DNA of 59,559 nt from Cohnella baijiui (GTDB taxonomy: Bacteria; Bacillota; Bacilli; Paenibacillales; Paenibacillaceae), in the NCBI RefSeq assembly GCF_020731285.1, contig NZ_JAJFOW010000039.1:1-59559 (forward strand), given 5' to 3'. Under the pieces are notes generated by a model. The model made no database searches. It saw only the letters and a list, made by a program, of their open reading frames with translations, and had not been told where the DNA came from. Both the position numbers and the translations under genes were made by a program. Positions 43,433 to 52,380 of this stretch are shown one piece after another (within the stretch, counting starts at the first letter, position 1; the number at the start of each line of letters is the position of its first letter).

Positions 43433-43466
43433 AAAAAAACCTTCGTTTGCCCATGAGCAAAGAAGG
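43433..43466 (-). terminator. Terminator-like hairpin in the panB leader
   Basis: CCTTC-TTTGC pairs with GCAAA-c-GAAGG (43440-43450 and 43457-43466), followed on the minus strand by seven T (43433-43439). It lies downstream of the panB promoter and 49 bp before the panB ATG, so it would act as an attenuator of panBCD rather than only ending birA. The remaining leader (43467-43599) shows no further clear element beyond an AT-rich stretch near 43550. Confidence 0.75.
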
Positions 43467-43599
43467 TATCCATTCAGCAGGAGCGCTTCACGTCCTTCTG
43501 TCTCGGTCCCTTCGGCTCAGAGCAGAATCCGCCGCGAAAATTCACGGTATTCAATTTCGAAAAAACGGAAATAAGTACGATTTGTCGTCGATCCGTCTG

Positions 43600-43660
43600 C
43601 GGTGCGGTTCGATCGATACCGCCCAGACGAGTCGTCGGTGCGGTTCGATCGATACCGCCC
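43600..43660 (-). ncRNA. Tandem hairpins fitting the pan RNA motif
   Basis: A 25-bp sequence is repeated exactly at 43600-43624 and 43636-43660. On the minus strand each contains GCGGTATCGATCGAACCGC, which folds with GCGG/CCGC arms and leaves unpaired A residues on both sides near the loop. Known pan motif RNAs lie upstream of pantothenate genes, are hairpins with two bulged A, and are often in tandem. Location, duplication and bulged A all agree; the assignment is from memory of the motif and was not scored by a covariance model. Ligand unknown. Confidence 0.75.
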
Positions 43661-43669
43661 GAGGACTTC

Positions 43670-43698
43670 ATTATAGCAGATCGGACCGCCATCGTCTA
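43670..43698 (-). promoter_or_regulatory. Sigma-A promoter of panBCD
   Basis: Consensus -10 TATAAT (43670-43675), 17-bp spacer, -35 TAGACG (43693-43698, 4 of 6). The predicted start near 43663 is just before the first hairpin, giving a leader of about 280 nt. It sits within the 353-bp gap between birA and panB. Confidence 0.8.
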
Positions 43699-43737
43699 TG
43701 CATAACGGCCCGCCCCGCGGGCGGGCGGATGCGAACG

Positions 43738-44721
43738 TTAGCGATCGATAGGCGCCGCATCGCCGACCTCGGCGGAATATACGGTGCGCCAGCTGCCGTC
43801 CGGCAATTCGACGCGGAGGCCGCCGGAGGCGTCCAGCTCGCGGGGAATCCCGTCGAACGAGCCTTGGGCCGTGTAGAGCGTTACGGTTCGGTTCAGCGTC
43901 ACGGCGTTCGCCTCCCACAGCAAGCGGATCGGTTCGAAGCCTTGTTCGCGGTAGAGATCGTAGAGACGTTCAAATTCGAGAAGCACTTCGCCGATCAGCG
44001 CGGCACGGTCGAACGCGCGGCCCGCCGCCATGCGCAGCGAAACGGCCTTCTCCCGAAGCTCCTCCGGATAGTCTGCCTCTTCGAGGTTCACGGCAATCCC
44101 GAGTCCGACGGCCACATATCGGATGCGCTCGTCCTCGGCGGCCGATTCCAGCAAGATGCCGCTGATTTTGCGGCCTTCTACCTGCAAGTCGTTCGGCCAC
44201 TTGATGCCGATGCGCAGGCCGGTGATTCGCGAGAGCGAACGGCACAGCGCGACGGCCGACAACAGCGTCAGCTGTGGTGCGAGCGGCAGCGGCACGTCGG
44301 GCCGGAGGAGCAGGCTCATCGAGACGCCTTTGCCCGGCGGCGATATCCAGCTGCGCCCCATTCGGCCGCGGCCTTGGTCCTGCCGCTCGGCGACGACGAG
44401 CGTGCCTTCGGGCGCGCCTTGTTCGGCCAGCGCGCGTACTTCGTCCTGCGTCGAGGCGACCGCTTCCCGCAGGTGCAGATGCCGGCCGAGCTCCCGCGTC
44501 TTCAGATGCGCACGAAGCTCCGCCTCGGTAAGACGAGCGGGCCTCTCTACGAGACGGTACCCTAGTCTCGGCACCGCCTCGATACGATAGCCTTCGGCCT
44601 CGAGCTTGCGCACCTGTTTCCAGATGGCCGTCCGGCTTACGCCCAGCGTCCGGCTGATTTCCTCGCCTGACACATAAGCGCCCGGTTGCGCTTCGAGCAG
44701 CGTCAACAGATGGACAGTCAT
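43738..44721 (-). CDS. birA: Biotin-protein ligase / biotin operon repressor
   Basis: Bifunctional BirA of 327 residues. An N-terminal winged helix (about 1-60, SGEEISRTLGVSRTAIWKQV) marks the repressor type. The ligase core has the biotinyl-AMP loop GRGRMGRSW, KWPNDL and GILLE, and a C-terminal SH3-like domain. It overlaps cca by ATGA. Targets would be biotin genes elsewhere. Confidence 0.95.
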   Translation of the reverse strand: MTVHLLTLLEAQPGAYVSGEEISRTLGVSRTAIWKQVRKLEAEGYRIEAVPRLGYRLVERPARLTEAELRAHLKTRELGRHLHLREAVASTQDEVRALAEQGAPEGTLVVAERQDQGRGRMGRSWISPPGKGVSMSLLLRPDVPLPLAPQLTLLSAVALCRSLSRITGLRIGIKWPNDLQVEGRKISGILLESAAEDERIRYVAVGLGIAVNLEEADYPEELREKAVSLRMAAGRAFDRAALIGEVLLEFERLYDLYREQGFEPIRLLWEANAVTLNRTVTLYTAQGSFDGIPRELDASGGLRVELPDGSWRTVYSAEVGDAAPIDR

Positions 44722-46022
44722 AGCGTAGCTTCACGTTCCTTTCGCCAGCAGTCTTCGAACGCCGCCAGCAGCGCTTCCTTGTCGTTGTTCGTTCGTCCCA
44801 GGGCGACCTCCTCCAACAGCAGGCGCAGATGGCGGGCCACCCATGGCCCGGGCGCGGCCTCCACCGCCCGGGCCAGCTCGTCGCCTTTTACCGCAAGCTC
44901 CTTGACGGTGCCGGCAGGCATCTCTCGCATCCATTTCGACGCGAGTCGGAGCGCCGTCTCCGCGTCTTCGGTCAAAGGCAATGGATGCGGAAGCGCGGCG
45001 GCGATGCGGAGGGCATCCCGCGCGGCTTCCCGGCCGCGGTCGAGCACCGTCCGGATCCAGGCGACTTTCGCTTCCTCCCCTGCGCGCTTCGACTCGGCGA
45101 GCTGCTCGTAGAGCCGGACGACCGCTTCGATGCGACCCGCGCGCCGCGAGGCGTACCGCAGCGCGCGCATCGCATCCCGCGCCTCCGCGGGCGTGACCCC
45201 GCATGCAAGCAGCAGCGCCGCCCAGCGCAGGTCGGGCTCCAGCGCCTCGGCCGGCGCGCCGAGACCAAGGCGCATGCCGTCCAGAAGCGGAGCCGCGGTC
45301 CCCAAGGTGTCGCGCAGGCGCTCGGGCAGCGGCTCGGCCGTCCGGTCCGCGAGCCCGCTCTCGGCGAGGAGCGCCAGGGCGCGCGCCGGATTCGAGCCGG
45401 CTATCATCTTGTTCAACTCGACGCCGACCCGCTCCATGGCGACGTGCCGCAGCTTGTCCCGCTGGGCAAGCAAGCCGCGCCAGGTAGCATCCTCGATACG
45501 GTAACCGAGCTCGGCTGCAAAACGGATGCCGCGCAGCATGCGCAGCGCGTCCTCGCCGAAGCGCTCCGCCGCGTCGCCGACCGCCCGCAGGAGGCGCGCT
45601 TTCATATCGTCACGGCCGCCGAACGGGTCGACCAGTTCGGCATCCGAGCCGAAAGCCATCGCGTTGACCGTGAAGTCCCGGCGCGCCAAATCCTCGCGCA
45701 CATCTCGCACGAAGGCGACGGCGTCCGGGTGCCGCGAATCCGAGTACCCCGCTTCCTGGCGGAACGTCGTCACCTCGAAGATGAAGCCGGCCTCGCGTAC
45801 GGTGACCGTTCCATGCTTGAGACCCGTCGGCAGCACGTCGGGGAAAATCTCCATGACCGTTTCCGGTTCGGCCGCCGTTGCGATGTCGACGTCGCCGCCC
45901 CCGCGCCCCAGCAGTTTATCGCGAACGCAGCCGCCGACCAGGTAAGCGGGATGGCCGGCCTCCTCCAAGCGGCGCAGCACGTCCAGCCCCGCCTCCCATG
46001 CCGCTCGATCGTTGTCGTTCAT
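44718..46022 (-). CDS. cca: CCA tRNA nucleotidyltransferase
   Basis: Adds or repairs the 3' CCA of tRNA. A class II nucleotidyltransferase of 434 residues with LVGGCVRDKLLGR, the catalytic DVDIAT carboxylates, RRDFTVNAMAF and LRMLRGIRFAAELGY. The C-terminal half is helical and Ala/Arg-rich. The start at 46022 follows GGAAGGAG; the frame to 46091 is longer without support. Confidence 0.95.
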   Translation of the reverse strand: MNDNDRAAWEAGLDVLRRLEEAGHPAYLVGGCVRDKLLGRGGGDVDIATAAEPETVMEIFPDVLPTGLKHGTVTVREAGFIFEVTTFRQEAGYSDSRHPDAVAFVRDVREDLARRDFTVNAMAFGSDAELVDPFGGRDDMKARLLRAVGDAAERFGEDALRMLRGIRFAAELGYRIEDATWRGLLAQRDKLRHVAMERVGVELNKMIAGSNPARALALLAESGLADRTAEPLPERLRDTLGTAAPLLDGMRLGLGAPAEALEPDLRWAALLLACGVTPAEARDAMRALRYASRRAGRIEAVVRLYEQLAESKRAGEEAKVAWIRTVLDRGREAARDALRIAAALPHPLPLTEDAETALRLASKWMREMPAGTVKELAVKGDELARAVEAAPGPWVARHLRLLLEEVALGRTNNDKEALLAAFEDCWRKEREATL

Positions 46023-46068
46023 GCGCAGTCCGCTCCTTCCGTCGCCTGCGCGGCCGCTCCCGGCGACG

Positions 46069-47229
46069 TCAGTCGCAAGCCGGAACGGCAATGCGGGCCG
46101 GGATGCCGAGGACGTTGTAGTAGATTTGCTCGTACTGCGCAGTGATCAAATCATTGCAGAAGGCGGTACGCGCCCGATGCAGGCAAGCTTCGCGGAACTG
46201 CGCATACAACGCTTCGTCCGATAGCAGGCGGACGGCGTTCGCCGCCATCTCGTCCGTATTCCCGATCGGAGACAGGAATCCGGTCTCACCGCTTTTCACC
46301 AATTCCGGGATGCCGCCGGCGATCGATCCGATCGTCGGCACGCCGCACGCCATCGCTTCGAGCGCGACGAGGCCGAAGCTTTCCTTTTCCGACGGCAGCA
46401 GCATCAGATCCGCGAGCGACAGCACTTCGGCGACGTCGTCCTGCTTGCCCAGGAAATGCACCTTGCGGCTAAGGCCCATCGCCTCGATCTTGGATTGGAT
46501 TTTCGGCAGATCGGGGCCTTCCCCGACGAGCAGCAGGCGGGCCGGGAGGCGCTCATGCACCTTGGCGAAAACGTCGACCACGTCGCAAGTGCGCTTGACC
46601 GGACGGAAATTAGAGATGTGCATCAATATTTTCTCGTGCGGCTCCGCGAAGTCGAGGCGCAGATCGGACACTTCGCGAGGGTAGTAGATGCGTTTGTCTA
46701 CGAAGTTATACGTCAACTCGATCGGCTCCTCAATCTCCAGCAGCTCGCGCGTCTCGCGGATAAGATCGCGGCTGACCGCCGTGACCGCGTCGCTGCTTTG
46801 AATGCCGAGGCGGATAATATTTTTAAGCGTCTCGTCCTGCGCCAGCACCGTAATGTCGGTTCCGTGCAGCGTCGTGACGACCTTGAGCTTGTTGCCTGAC
46901 ATCTGCTTGGCGAGCAAGGCGCAGATCGCGTGCGGTACCGCGTAGTGGACGTGCAGCAGATCGAGCTGCTGCAGCTTGGCGACTTGATGCATCTTACTCG
47001 CCAAGGACAGATCGTAAGGCGGATAACGAAACACGTAATAATCCGACACTTCGACTTCGTGATAGAAAATGTTGCGGTGGAATTTGCCGAGACGGAACGG
47101 CATGCTGTGCGTAATGAAATGAATCTCGTGTCCCTTCTCGGCAAGCAGCTTGCCGAGCTCGGTCGCGACAACGCCGGACCCCCCCAATGAAGGGTAGCAG
47201 GTAATGCCGATGCGAAGCGGTCGAGTCAT
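46069..47229 (-). CDS. bshA: Bacillithiol synthesis glycosyltransferase
   Basis: Family GT4 enzyme that joins GlcNAc to L-malate, the first step of bacillithiol. The 386 residues show GGSGVVATELGKLLAEKGH, HVHYAVPHA, GTDITVLAQD, and the GT4 motif ESFGLVALEAMACGVPTIGS. It lies between bshB1 and cca as in B. subtilis. Confidence 0.95.
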   Translation of the reverse strand: MTRPLRIGITCYPSLGGSGVVATELGKLLAEKGHEIHFITHSMPFRLGKFHRNIFYHEVEVSDYYVFRYPPYDLSLASKMHQVAKLQQLDLLHVHYAVPHAICALLAKQMSGNKLKVVTTLHGTDITVLAQDETLKNIIRLGIQSSDAVTAVSRDLIRETRELLEIEEPIELTYNFVDKRIYYPREVSDLRLDFAEPHEKILMHISNFRPVKRTCDVVDVFAKVHERLPARLLLVGEGPDLPKIQSKIEAMGLSRKVHFLGKQDDVAEVLSLADLMLLPSEKESFGLVALEAMACGVPTIGSIAGGIPELVKSGETGFLSPIGNTDEMAANAVRLLSDEALYAQFREACLHRARTAFCNDLITAQYEQIYYNVLGIPARIAVPACD

Positions 47230-47342
47230 GGCTTCCGCCTCCTTTCCTCATATGTATATTTCCCTGAAGCTTGCTTCCTTTCCTTCTTTGCCGCCAAGCG
47301 GCGCAAATAGGCGGAAGGCAAGCCTTCCGCCCGGCGATCGTT

Positions 47343-48053
47343 TTAGAACCGTTCGAGCTTGACGGGTCCTTTGGGGATAAAGCCTTCCGCGAAAGCCACC
47401 TTGTGCGGCGCGCCGAACAGTCGGTCCCGTGCGGCCACGTTCTCCAGATACCCTTGCGTGAGCGGCGTCGCGACCCAGTCCGCTTGGCTGCCGGCAGGCT
47501 CGAACTGGGACCGGTAAGCGCGAAGCGCTTGCATCTTTCGCTCTTGCACGTCGGAAATATCGACGACGAGCTGAGGCGCGTGCACGTCGTTAATGAAATA
47601 AAAGACGAGCTGCTCGGCCGACCACGCGGGCAGGGACGGCAGATAGCGGCGAAGCTTGGCGTTAAACACCGCTTCCTCGGCCATCCGGCTGCACAAGACG
47701 TGGTCCGGATGCCGATCGACGCCAAAAGGCGCGAAAACGACGCGCGGCCGGTGCCGACGAATGGCCTCGACCAGCTTGTCCAGCTGCTCGGGGACGGCGG
47801 CAAGCCCGCGGTCGGGCAGGCCGAGGTTTTCGCGGACCGCGAGACCGAGCGTCTCGGACGCTTCAGCGGCTTCCCGCTGTCTCGTCTCCACGTCGCCGTT
47901 CGAAGACATCTCCGCATAGGTCAGGTCGATCATGCCGACACGCTGCCCGGAGCGGACCGCCTTGACGATCGTGCCGCCCATGCCGATCTCCGCGTCGTCC
48001 GGATGGGCGGCGAATACGAGCAGATCGAGACCCGCGCGCGTTTCGGCACTCAT
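47343..48053 (-). CDS. bshB1: Bacillithiol synthesis deacetylase BshB1
   Basis: Zinc deacetylase (LmbE/PIG-L fold) that converts GlcNAc-malate to GlcN-malate. The 236 residues have the metal motif AAHPDDAEIGMGG and the DRHPDH histidines. The start ATG overlaps the mgsA stop by 4 bp, which sets the start against a longer shadow frame. bshC is not in the window. Confidence 0.94.
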   Translation of the reverse strand: MSAETRAGLDLLVFAAHPDDAEIGMGGTIVKAVRSGQRVGMIDLTYAEMSSNGDVETRQREAAEASETLGLAVRENLGLPDRGLAAVPEQLDKLVEAIRRHRPRVVFAPFGVDRHPDHVLCSRMAEEAVFNAKLRRYLPSLPAWSAEQLVFYFINDVHAPQLVVDISDVQERKMQALRAYRSQFEPAGSQADWVATPLTQGYLENVAARDRLFGAPHKVAFAEGFIPKGPVKLERF

Positions 48054-48472
48054 TCTTCGAGCCCCGGCTTGTACTTGTGCACGAGCTCGCGCCAGGCGAA
48101 GTCTCCCCGCTCCAGACATTTGACGAGCAGCTCGGCCGTCGCCACGTTCGTCGCGACCGGGATGCCCTGCACATCGCACAGACGGAGCAGCGCGATGATA
48201 TCCGGCTCGTGCGGCTGGGCCATTAGCGGATCGCGGAGAAAGATGATGAAGTCCATTTCGTTCTGGGCGACGAGCGCGCCGATCTGCTGGTCTCCGCCGA
48301 GCGGCCCGGACATGAAGCGATGAACGTTCAGCGACGTTTGCTCCATGATGCGGCTGCCCGTCGTGCCCGTCGCATACAGCTTATGCGGCTTGAATACGTG
48401 TTCGTAAGCGATGGTGAAGTTCACCATTTCTTCTTTTTTGCGGTCGTGGGCGATTAGCGCGATGTTCAGCAT
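48050..48472 (-). CDS. mgsA: Methylglyoxal synthase
   Basis: Converts dihydroxyacetone phosphate to methylglyoxal. The 140 residues carry ALIAHDRKK, TGTTGSRI, SGPLGGDQQIG with the catalytic Asp, and FLRDPLMAQPHEPD. Adjacent bacillithiol genes are consistent with methylglyoxal detoxification. An upstream GTG at 48481 is possible but too close to AGGAGG. Confidence 0.95.
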   Translation of the reverse strand: MLNIALIAHDRKKEEMVNFTIAYEHVFKPHKLYATGTTGSRIMEQTSLNVHRFMSGPLGGDQQIGALVAQNEMDFIIFLRDPLMAQPHEPDIIALLRLCDVQGIPVATNVATAELLVKCLERGDFAWRELVHKYKPGLEE

Positions 48473-48508
48473 CGGAACCACGCGCCTCCTCTCTCGGGAG
48501 CGAATGAA

Positions 48509-49312
48509 TTAGTCCAGAAAATGCTCGAAGCCGTAAACGAGACCGGTGACGTGCATGATCTTTTTCACGGCGGTGTTGACACCAGGCATGTAGCCCGCGC
48601 GCTCGTAGGAGTCGTGGCGGATTTTCAGCGTTTGGCCGTGGCCGCCGAAGATGACCTCCTGCTGCGCGAACACGCCGGGCAGCCGGACGCTATGGATGCG
48701 GAATCCGTTGTAATAGCCGCCGCGGGCGCCTTCGATGATTTCCTCTTCGTTCGGATTGCCTTGGCGCAGCTCTTGGCGTGCTTCGGCGATCCATTCGGCC
48801 GTCTTGATCGACGTCCCCGAAGGCGCGTCCAGCTTTTGGTCGCCATGATATTCGATGATTTCCACATGGGGCAAATATTTCGCGGCCGATGCGGCAAACT
48901 TCATCATAAGGATCGCGCCGATCGAAAAGTTCGGCGCGATCAGACAGCCGATGCCCTGCTCCCTGCACTGCTTGTCCAGCGCTTGCATCTGCTCCGGCGT
49001 GAAGCCAGTCGTTCCGACGACCGGGCGGACGCCCAGCGCGACGGCGGTCTCCGTGTTCGGCATGGCCGATTGGGGATTCGTGAAGTCGACGAGCACGTCC
49101 GGACGGGAGCGCTCGAGCGCCTCCGCCAGGTGGCCCGTCAGGACGACGCCGGTGTCCGGCTTGCCTACCAGGCTTCCGGCGTCGACGGGTCCGGAGGAGC
49201 GTCCGATCGCCGCGACGAGGCGCAGCGCCGGATCCTCCAGCACCATTTTTACGACTTCCCGTCCCATGCGCCCTGCGGCGCCGGCTACGGCGACCTTGAT
49301 TGGCTCAGACAT
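48509..49312 (-). CDS. dapB: 4-hydroxy-tetrahydrodipicolinate reductase
   Basis: NAD(P)H-dependent enzyme of lysine and diaminopimelate synthesis. The 267 residues show VAVAGAAGRMGREVV, DFTNPQS, VVGTTGFTPEQ, the catalytic EYHGDQKLDAPSGT loop and a C-terminal YVPGVNTA-like AGYMPGVNTAVK. Its product also feeds dipicolinate for spores. Confidence 0.97.
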   Translation of the reverse strand: MSEPIKVAVAGAAGRMGREVVKMVLEDPALRLVAAIGRSSGPVDAGSLVGKPDTGVVLTGHLAEALERSRPDVLVDFTNPQSAMPNTETAVALGVRPVVGTTGFTPEQMQALDKQCREQGIGCLIAPNFSIGAILMMKFAASAAKYLPHVEIIEYHGDQKLDAPSGTSIKTAEWIAEARQELRQGNPNEEEIIEGARGGYYNGFRIHSVRLPGVFAQQEVIFGGHGQTLKIRHDSYERAGYMPGVNTAVKKIMHVTGLVYGFEHFLD

Positions 49313-49316
49313 GTCA

Positions 49317-49865
49317 TCACCTGTTCCTTCTGCGAGTTGTGGTAGAGTAGCACTGCTTCCATTGTCTGCGCCGCTCCGTGCGTACTTGCTGCAGGAGCCT
49401 TCCCGCCTCTTCGAGCTGCGGATTGAGCTGCTGTGCGCTGACGAGCGCGGCTAGCGACTGCTCGTAGTCTCCGCCGAAATGATACGCGATGCCGAGCAGC
49501 AGCTGCGCCTCGCCCGCCAGCGGGTCCAGCTTGACCGCTTCGCGGAGCGCTTCGATCGCTTGCGCGGTGTTCGGCGGCGTCTGGGAGAGAAGCGACTCGG
49601 CGTCGCGCATCCGCACCTTGGCGCGCAGCGTCCGCAGGTGGAACGAATAGACCGGATCTTCCGGCGACATTTGCACCGCCCGGCTCGCGTAAGCGACGGC
49701 TTGCGCCAAGCGGCCGTTCCGCGCTAAACTGATGGAGCCCTTGTAATAGTAGGAAGCGTTGTCCGGCTCGGCCTCGATGGCCCGCTCGAACCAGTCCGCC
49801 GCGGCTTCGAAGTCACCCTGCAGGATGGACTCGTACGCGTGCTGAAGACAAGATTCCCCGTTCAT
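49317..49865 (-). CDS. Tetratricopeptide-repeat protein
   Basis: A 182-residue protein of helical TPR units: AYESILQGDFEAAADWFERA, ALREAVKLDPLAGEAQLL and AYHFGGDYEQSLAALVSAQ. The basic C-terminal tail (RTERRRQWK...RRRNR) may bind nucleic acid or membrane. It lies 4 bp before dapB in the same direction. Function unknown. Confidence 0.82.
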   Translation of the reverse strand: MNGESCLQHAYESILQGDFEAAADWFERAIEAEPDNASYYYKGSISLARNGRLAQAVAYASRAVQMSPEDPVYSFHLRTLRAKVRMRDAESLLSQTPPNTAQAIEALREAVKLDPLAGEAQLLLGIAYHFGGDYEQSLAALVSAQQLNPQLEEAGRLLQQVRTERRRQWKQCYSTTTRRRNR

Positions 49866-49907
49866 GCGACCACCCTCCTTCTATCGGGGATGGTACAGCA
49901 TATGATC

Positions 49908-50276
49908 TTACGCGTCGTCGGTGTGCCTCTTTGTCCAACGATCGGCGTCCCGGGTATTGAATTTGTGCATGACCCTGTCGTGCGCCTCGGTCAGATCGAT
50001 CCCGAGCGAATTCGCAAAACAGAGGACGATGAACAGCACGTCGCCCAATTCCATCTCGACGGAATTTTCGGCTTCGTCCTTTTTCTTCGGCTTTTCTCCG
50101 AAGCGGTGGTTGACTTCCCGCGCCAGCTCGCCGACCTCCTCGGTCATACGCGCGAGCAGCGACAGCGGGGAGAAGTAGCCTTCCTTGAACTGCGAGATAT
50201 AAGCGTCGACTTCACGCTGAATGTCAGCCAGAGATTTCTCGGCGAGCTCGACGCCCGCGATGCCGGAGGTTCCCAT
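49908..50276 (-). CDS. ypjD: MazG-like nucleotide pyrophosphohydrolase (YpjD)
   Basis: A 122-residue all-alpha NTP pyrophosphohydrolase. The metal-binding helix pairs are visible as TEEVGELAREVN and ELGDVLFIVLCFANSLGID, ending in a MHKFNTRD motif. It matches the B. subtilis ypjD position next to dapB. The substrate, probably a non-canonical NTP, is unknown. Confidence 0.9.
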   Translation of the reverse strand: MGTSGIAGVELAEKSLADIQREVDAYISQFKEGYFSPLSLLARMTEEVGELAREVNHRFGEKPKKKDEAENSVEMELGDVLFIVLCFANSLGIDLTEAHDRVMHKFNTRDADRWTKRHTDDA

Positions 50277-50367
50277 ACCCTGCTTCCTTTCCGAACGGTA
50301 ATAATCTTATGTTAGCTCATGACGATGCTAAAGACAAATGCAAATTGGCGCCCGGGAGGGTCCTTCA

Positions 50368-51237
50368 TTGAATGCGAATCGAATCGGAGCGGCCGTGCGC
50401 GCATGGGTCGTCCTGCTGACAGGCACGGCGATCTACGCGTTCGGCCTTCAATACTTCATTATCCCGAACCAGCTGATGGAAGGCGGCGTGACGGGCATCG
50501 GCATCCTGCTGTACTACGCGACCGGCCTGCCGACCTGGCTCACGACGCTGCTCATCAACCTGCCGCTCTTTTGGCTGGGCCTGCGCAAGCTCGGCTGGAA
50601 TACGATGATCTACACGTTCGGCGGCACGCTGTCGCTGTCCGGCTTTCTCTGGCTGTGGGAGACGGCCGTGGACCTGGGCTGGCTCGTCCCGTTCACCTCG
50701 CGCCAGGACTTTATTCTCGTCGTGCTGTACGCGGGCGTGACGCTCGGCGTCGGCCTCGGCCTCGTCTTTTACTCGGGCGGCACGACCGGCGGCGTCGACA
50801 TCATCGCCCGCATCCTGAACCGCGGCAAAGGCTTCAGCCTCGGTCAGATCATCCTCGCGATGGATGCGGTCGTCCTTCTCACCTCGCTGATCTTCATTCC
50901 GAAGGAAAAGGTGCTGTACACACTCGTGAGCGTCTTCATCGCCTCGAAGATGATCGACTTCGTCCAGGAAGGCGCCTATGCGGCCAAGGCCTTCACCATC
51001 GTCTGCCATGCGCCCGAACGGCTGGCGGAAACGATCACGAAGGAGATGGACCGGGGCGTCACGCTGATGAAGGCGGTCGGCGGATATTCGGGCGAAGCGC
51101 GGATGGTCGTCTATTGCGTCGTCAGCCGATTCGAAATCCGCAAATTAAAAAGCCTCGTCCGCCAGCATGACAGACAGGCTTTTATCGTGATCAGCGACGT
51201 GCACGACGTGCTGGGGGAAGGATTCCGAGAGGAATAA
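50368..51237 (+). CDS. ypjC: YitT-family membrane protein (YpjC)
   Basis: A 289-residue integral membrane protein with five or more helices in the first 190 residues. A C-terminal DUF2179 domain follows (TITKEMDRGVTLMKAVGGYSGE...VISDVHDVLGEGF). FIIPNQLMEGGVTGI and GGTTGGVDIIARILN are YitT signatures. The start is TTG at 50368 with GGGAGGG seven bases upstream. It lies on the opposite strand to its neighbours. Confidence 0.9.
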   Translation: MNANRIGAAVRAWVVLLTGTAIYAFGLQYFIIPNQLMEGGVTGIGILLYYATGLPTWLTTLLINLPLFWLGLRKLGWNTMIYTFGGTLSLSGFLWLWETAVDLGWLVPFTSRQDFILVVLYAGVTLGVGLGLVFYSGGTTGGVDIIARILNRGKGFSLGQIILAMDAVVLLTSLIFIPKEKVLYTLVSVFIASKMIDFVQEGAYAAKAFTIVCHAPERLAETITKEMDRGVTLMKAVGGYSGEARMVVYCVVSRFEIRKLKSLVRQHDRQAFIVISDVHDVLGEGFREE

Positions 51238-51321
51238 CGTCCCTTGGACAGGCTTTCACGGGTAACTCTATCGCCTTGTTTTGGTGAAGATGGGAAGCGA
51301 AAGCGGCAGCCGCAAGCCCAA

Positions 51322-52254
51322 TTATCGTCCGAGCCAGCGGTCGGCCGCGTCCCTGCGCTCTCCGCCGCCGTTTCTTCCGCTCCCCCCGCCCCGCCGCTCG
51401 AAGCGAAAGCGCCGCCAGCCGGCGTACGTCAGCACCGTGACGATGAACGAACCGATCGTTGCGGCGAATCCCCAAGCCGGCGGGATGAGCAAGGGCCCTG
51501 CAGCCGGTTCCCCGTCCCCGGGCGGAAACAGTCCCTCCACCGCATCCCGCAGCGGCTCAGTCAGTCCGTCGAGCACCCGCGCGTCCGGCTGCTTCGCGGC
51601 CATCACCCGCGTCCCATATCGAAACACCGAATCCCCTCGCTCCACGACGGACGGCTCCCGCTCGAGCGCGACCGCCGTTCGGATGAGCGCGTAATGGCCG
51701 CTCAGCCGCTCGAATGCCATCTTCGCCTCCGGCGGAATACGGCCCGGCGCGGCGCCGATCGACAATTCCAGCGTCGTCAGTTCCTCCTGCATCAACTTGC
51801 GGTACTGCAGCCATAGCGGCCGCTGCGAGCTCGCCAGGGCATCCGCCGCCAGCCGCAGCGCTCCCGCCGCCGTCTGGATTTTGGTCTCGTCCGGCGCCGT
51901 GGCCGCGAGCGCCCGCTTCAAATCGGCGACGCTGCCGGAAAGCGCCGCGATGCCCTCTGCATGCGGAATCCGCTCCATCGGCAGGGCGCGCAGCGCCTTT
52001 TCCGCCTCCTGCAGCTTGCGGTGGACCGTCAGCGGCTCGCCCTGCTGCACGGCAAGGTACAGCGCTTCGGCCGCGCTGCGAAATGCCGCCTCCGGCTCGC
52101 CGGCGGACGTCTTTCCCGCGCCGGCGGTCCCGGCTGCCTCGCCGGTCGCCGCCGACGCGGCAGCCGGGACGGCGCCAAGCACCCAGGCGAGCAGCAATAG
52201 CAGCAGCCCCGCCGTCTTGCGGTATCGGATCGCGATCGCATCGCGCTTCTCCAT
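51322..52254 (-). CDS. ypjB: Sporulation protein YpjB
   Basis: A 310-residue secreted or membrane protein. A signal peptide (LLLLLLAWVLGAVPAAASA) is followed by an Ala/Leu-rich helical exterior domain. A C-terminal membrane helix (GFAATIGSFIVTVLTYAGW) and an Arg/Gly-rich cytoplasmic tail complete it. This matches YpjB of sporulating bacilli. The start at 52254 has AAGGAGG at good spacing; 52260 is an alternative. Confidence 0.85.
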   Translation of the reverse strand: MEKRDAIAIRYRKTAGLLLLLLAWVLGAVPAAASAATGEAAGTAGAGKTSAGEPEAAFRSAAEALYLAVQQGEPLTVHRKLQEAEKALRALPMERIPHAEGIAALSGSVADLKRALAATAPDETKIQTAAGALRLAADALASSQRPLWLQYRKLMQEELTTLELSIGAAPGRIPPEAKMAFERLSGHYALIRTAVALEREPSVVERGDSVFRYGTRVMAAKQPDARVLDGLTEPLRDAVEGLFPPGDGEPAAGPLLIPPAWGFAATIGSFIVTVLTYAGWRRFRFERRGGGSGRNGGGERRDAADRWLGR

Positions 52255-52339
52255 GGACATCCCCTCCTTGTACCCAGCGTATGAGGGGATGTCCCAGCCT
52301 AGAACCGGGTTGTCCGCTTGCGGAAGCCCCGTCGACGAC

Positions 52340-52374
52340 AACGGCCGCAAGCGCTCGAGGCGCTTGCGGCCGTT
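52340..52374 (-). other. Perfect 15-bp hairpin between ypjA and ypjB
   Basis: Arms 52340-52354 and 52360-52374 pair perfectly with a 5-nt loop, seven bases past the ypjA stop. No T-run follows on either strand. It may block 3' exonucleases, act as an inefficient terminator, or bind a protein. Confidence 0.6.
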
Positions 52375-52380
52375 AGTTCG

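Noticed and set aside
43738..44734. Alternative 254-codon reverse frame in birA
   Set aside because: Arg-rich out-of-frame shadow; the called frame carries all biotin-ligase motifs.
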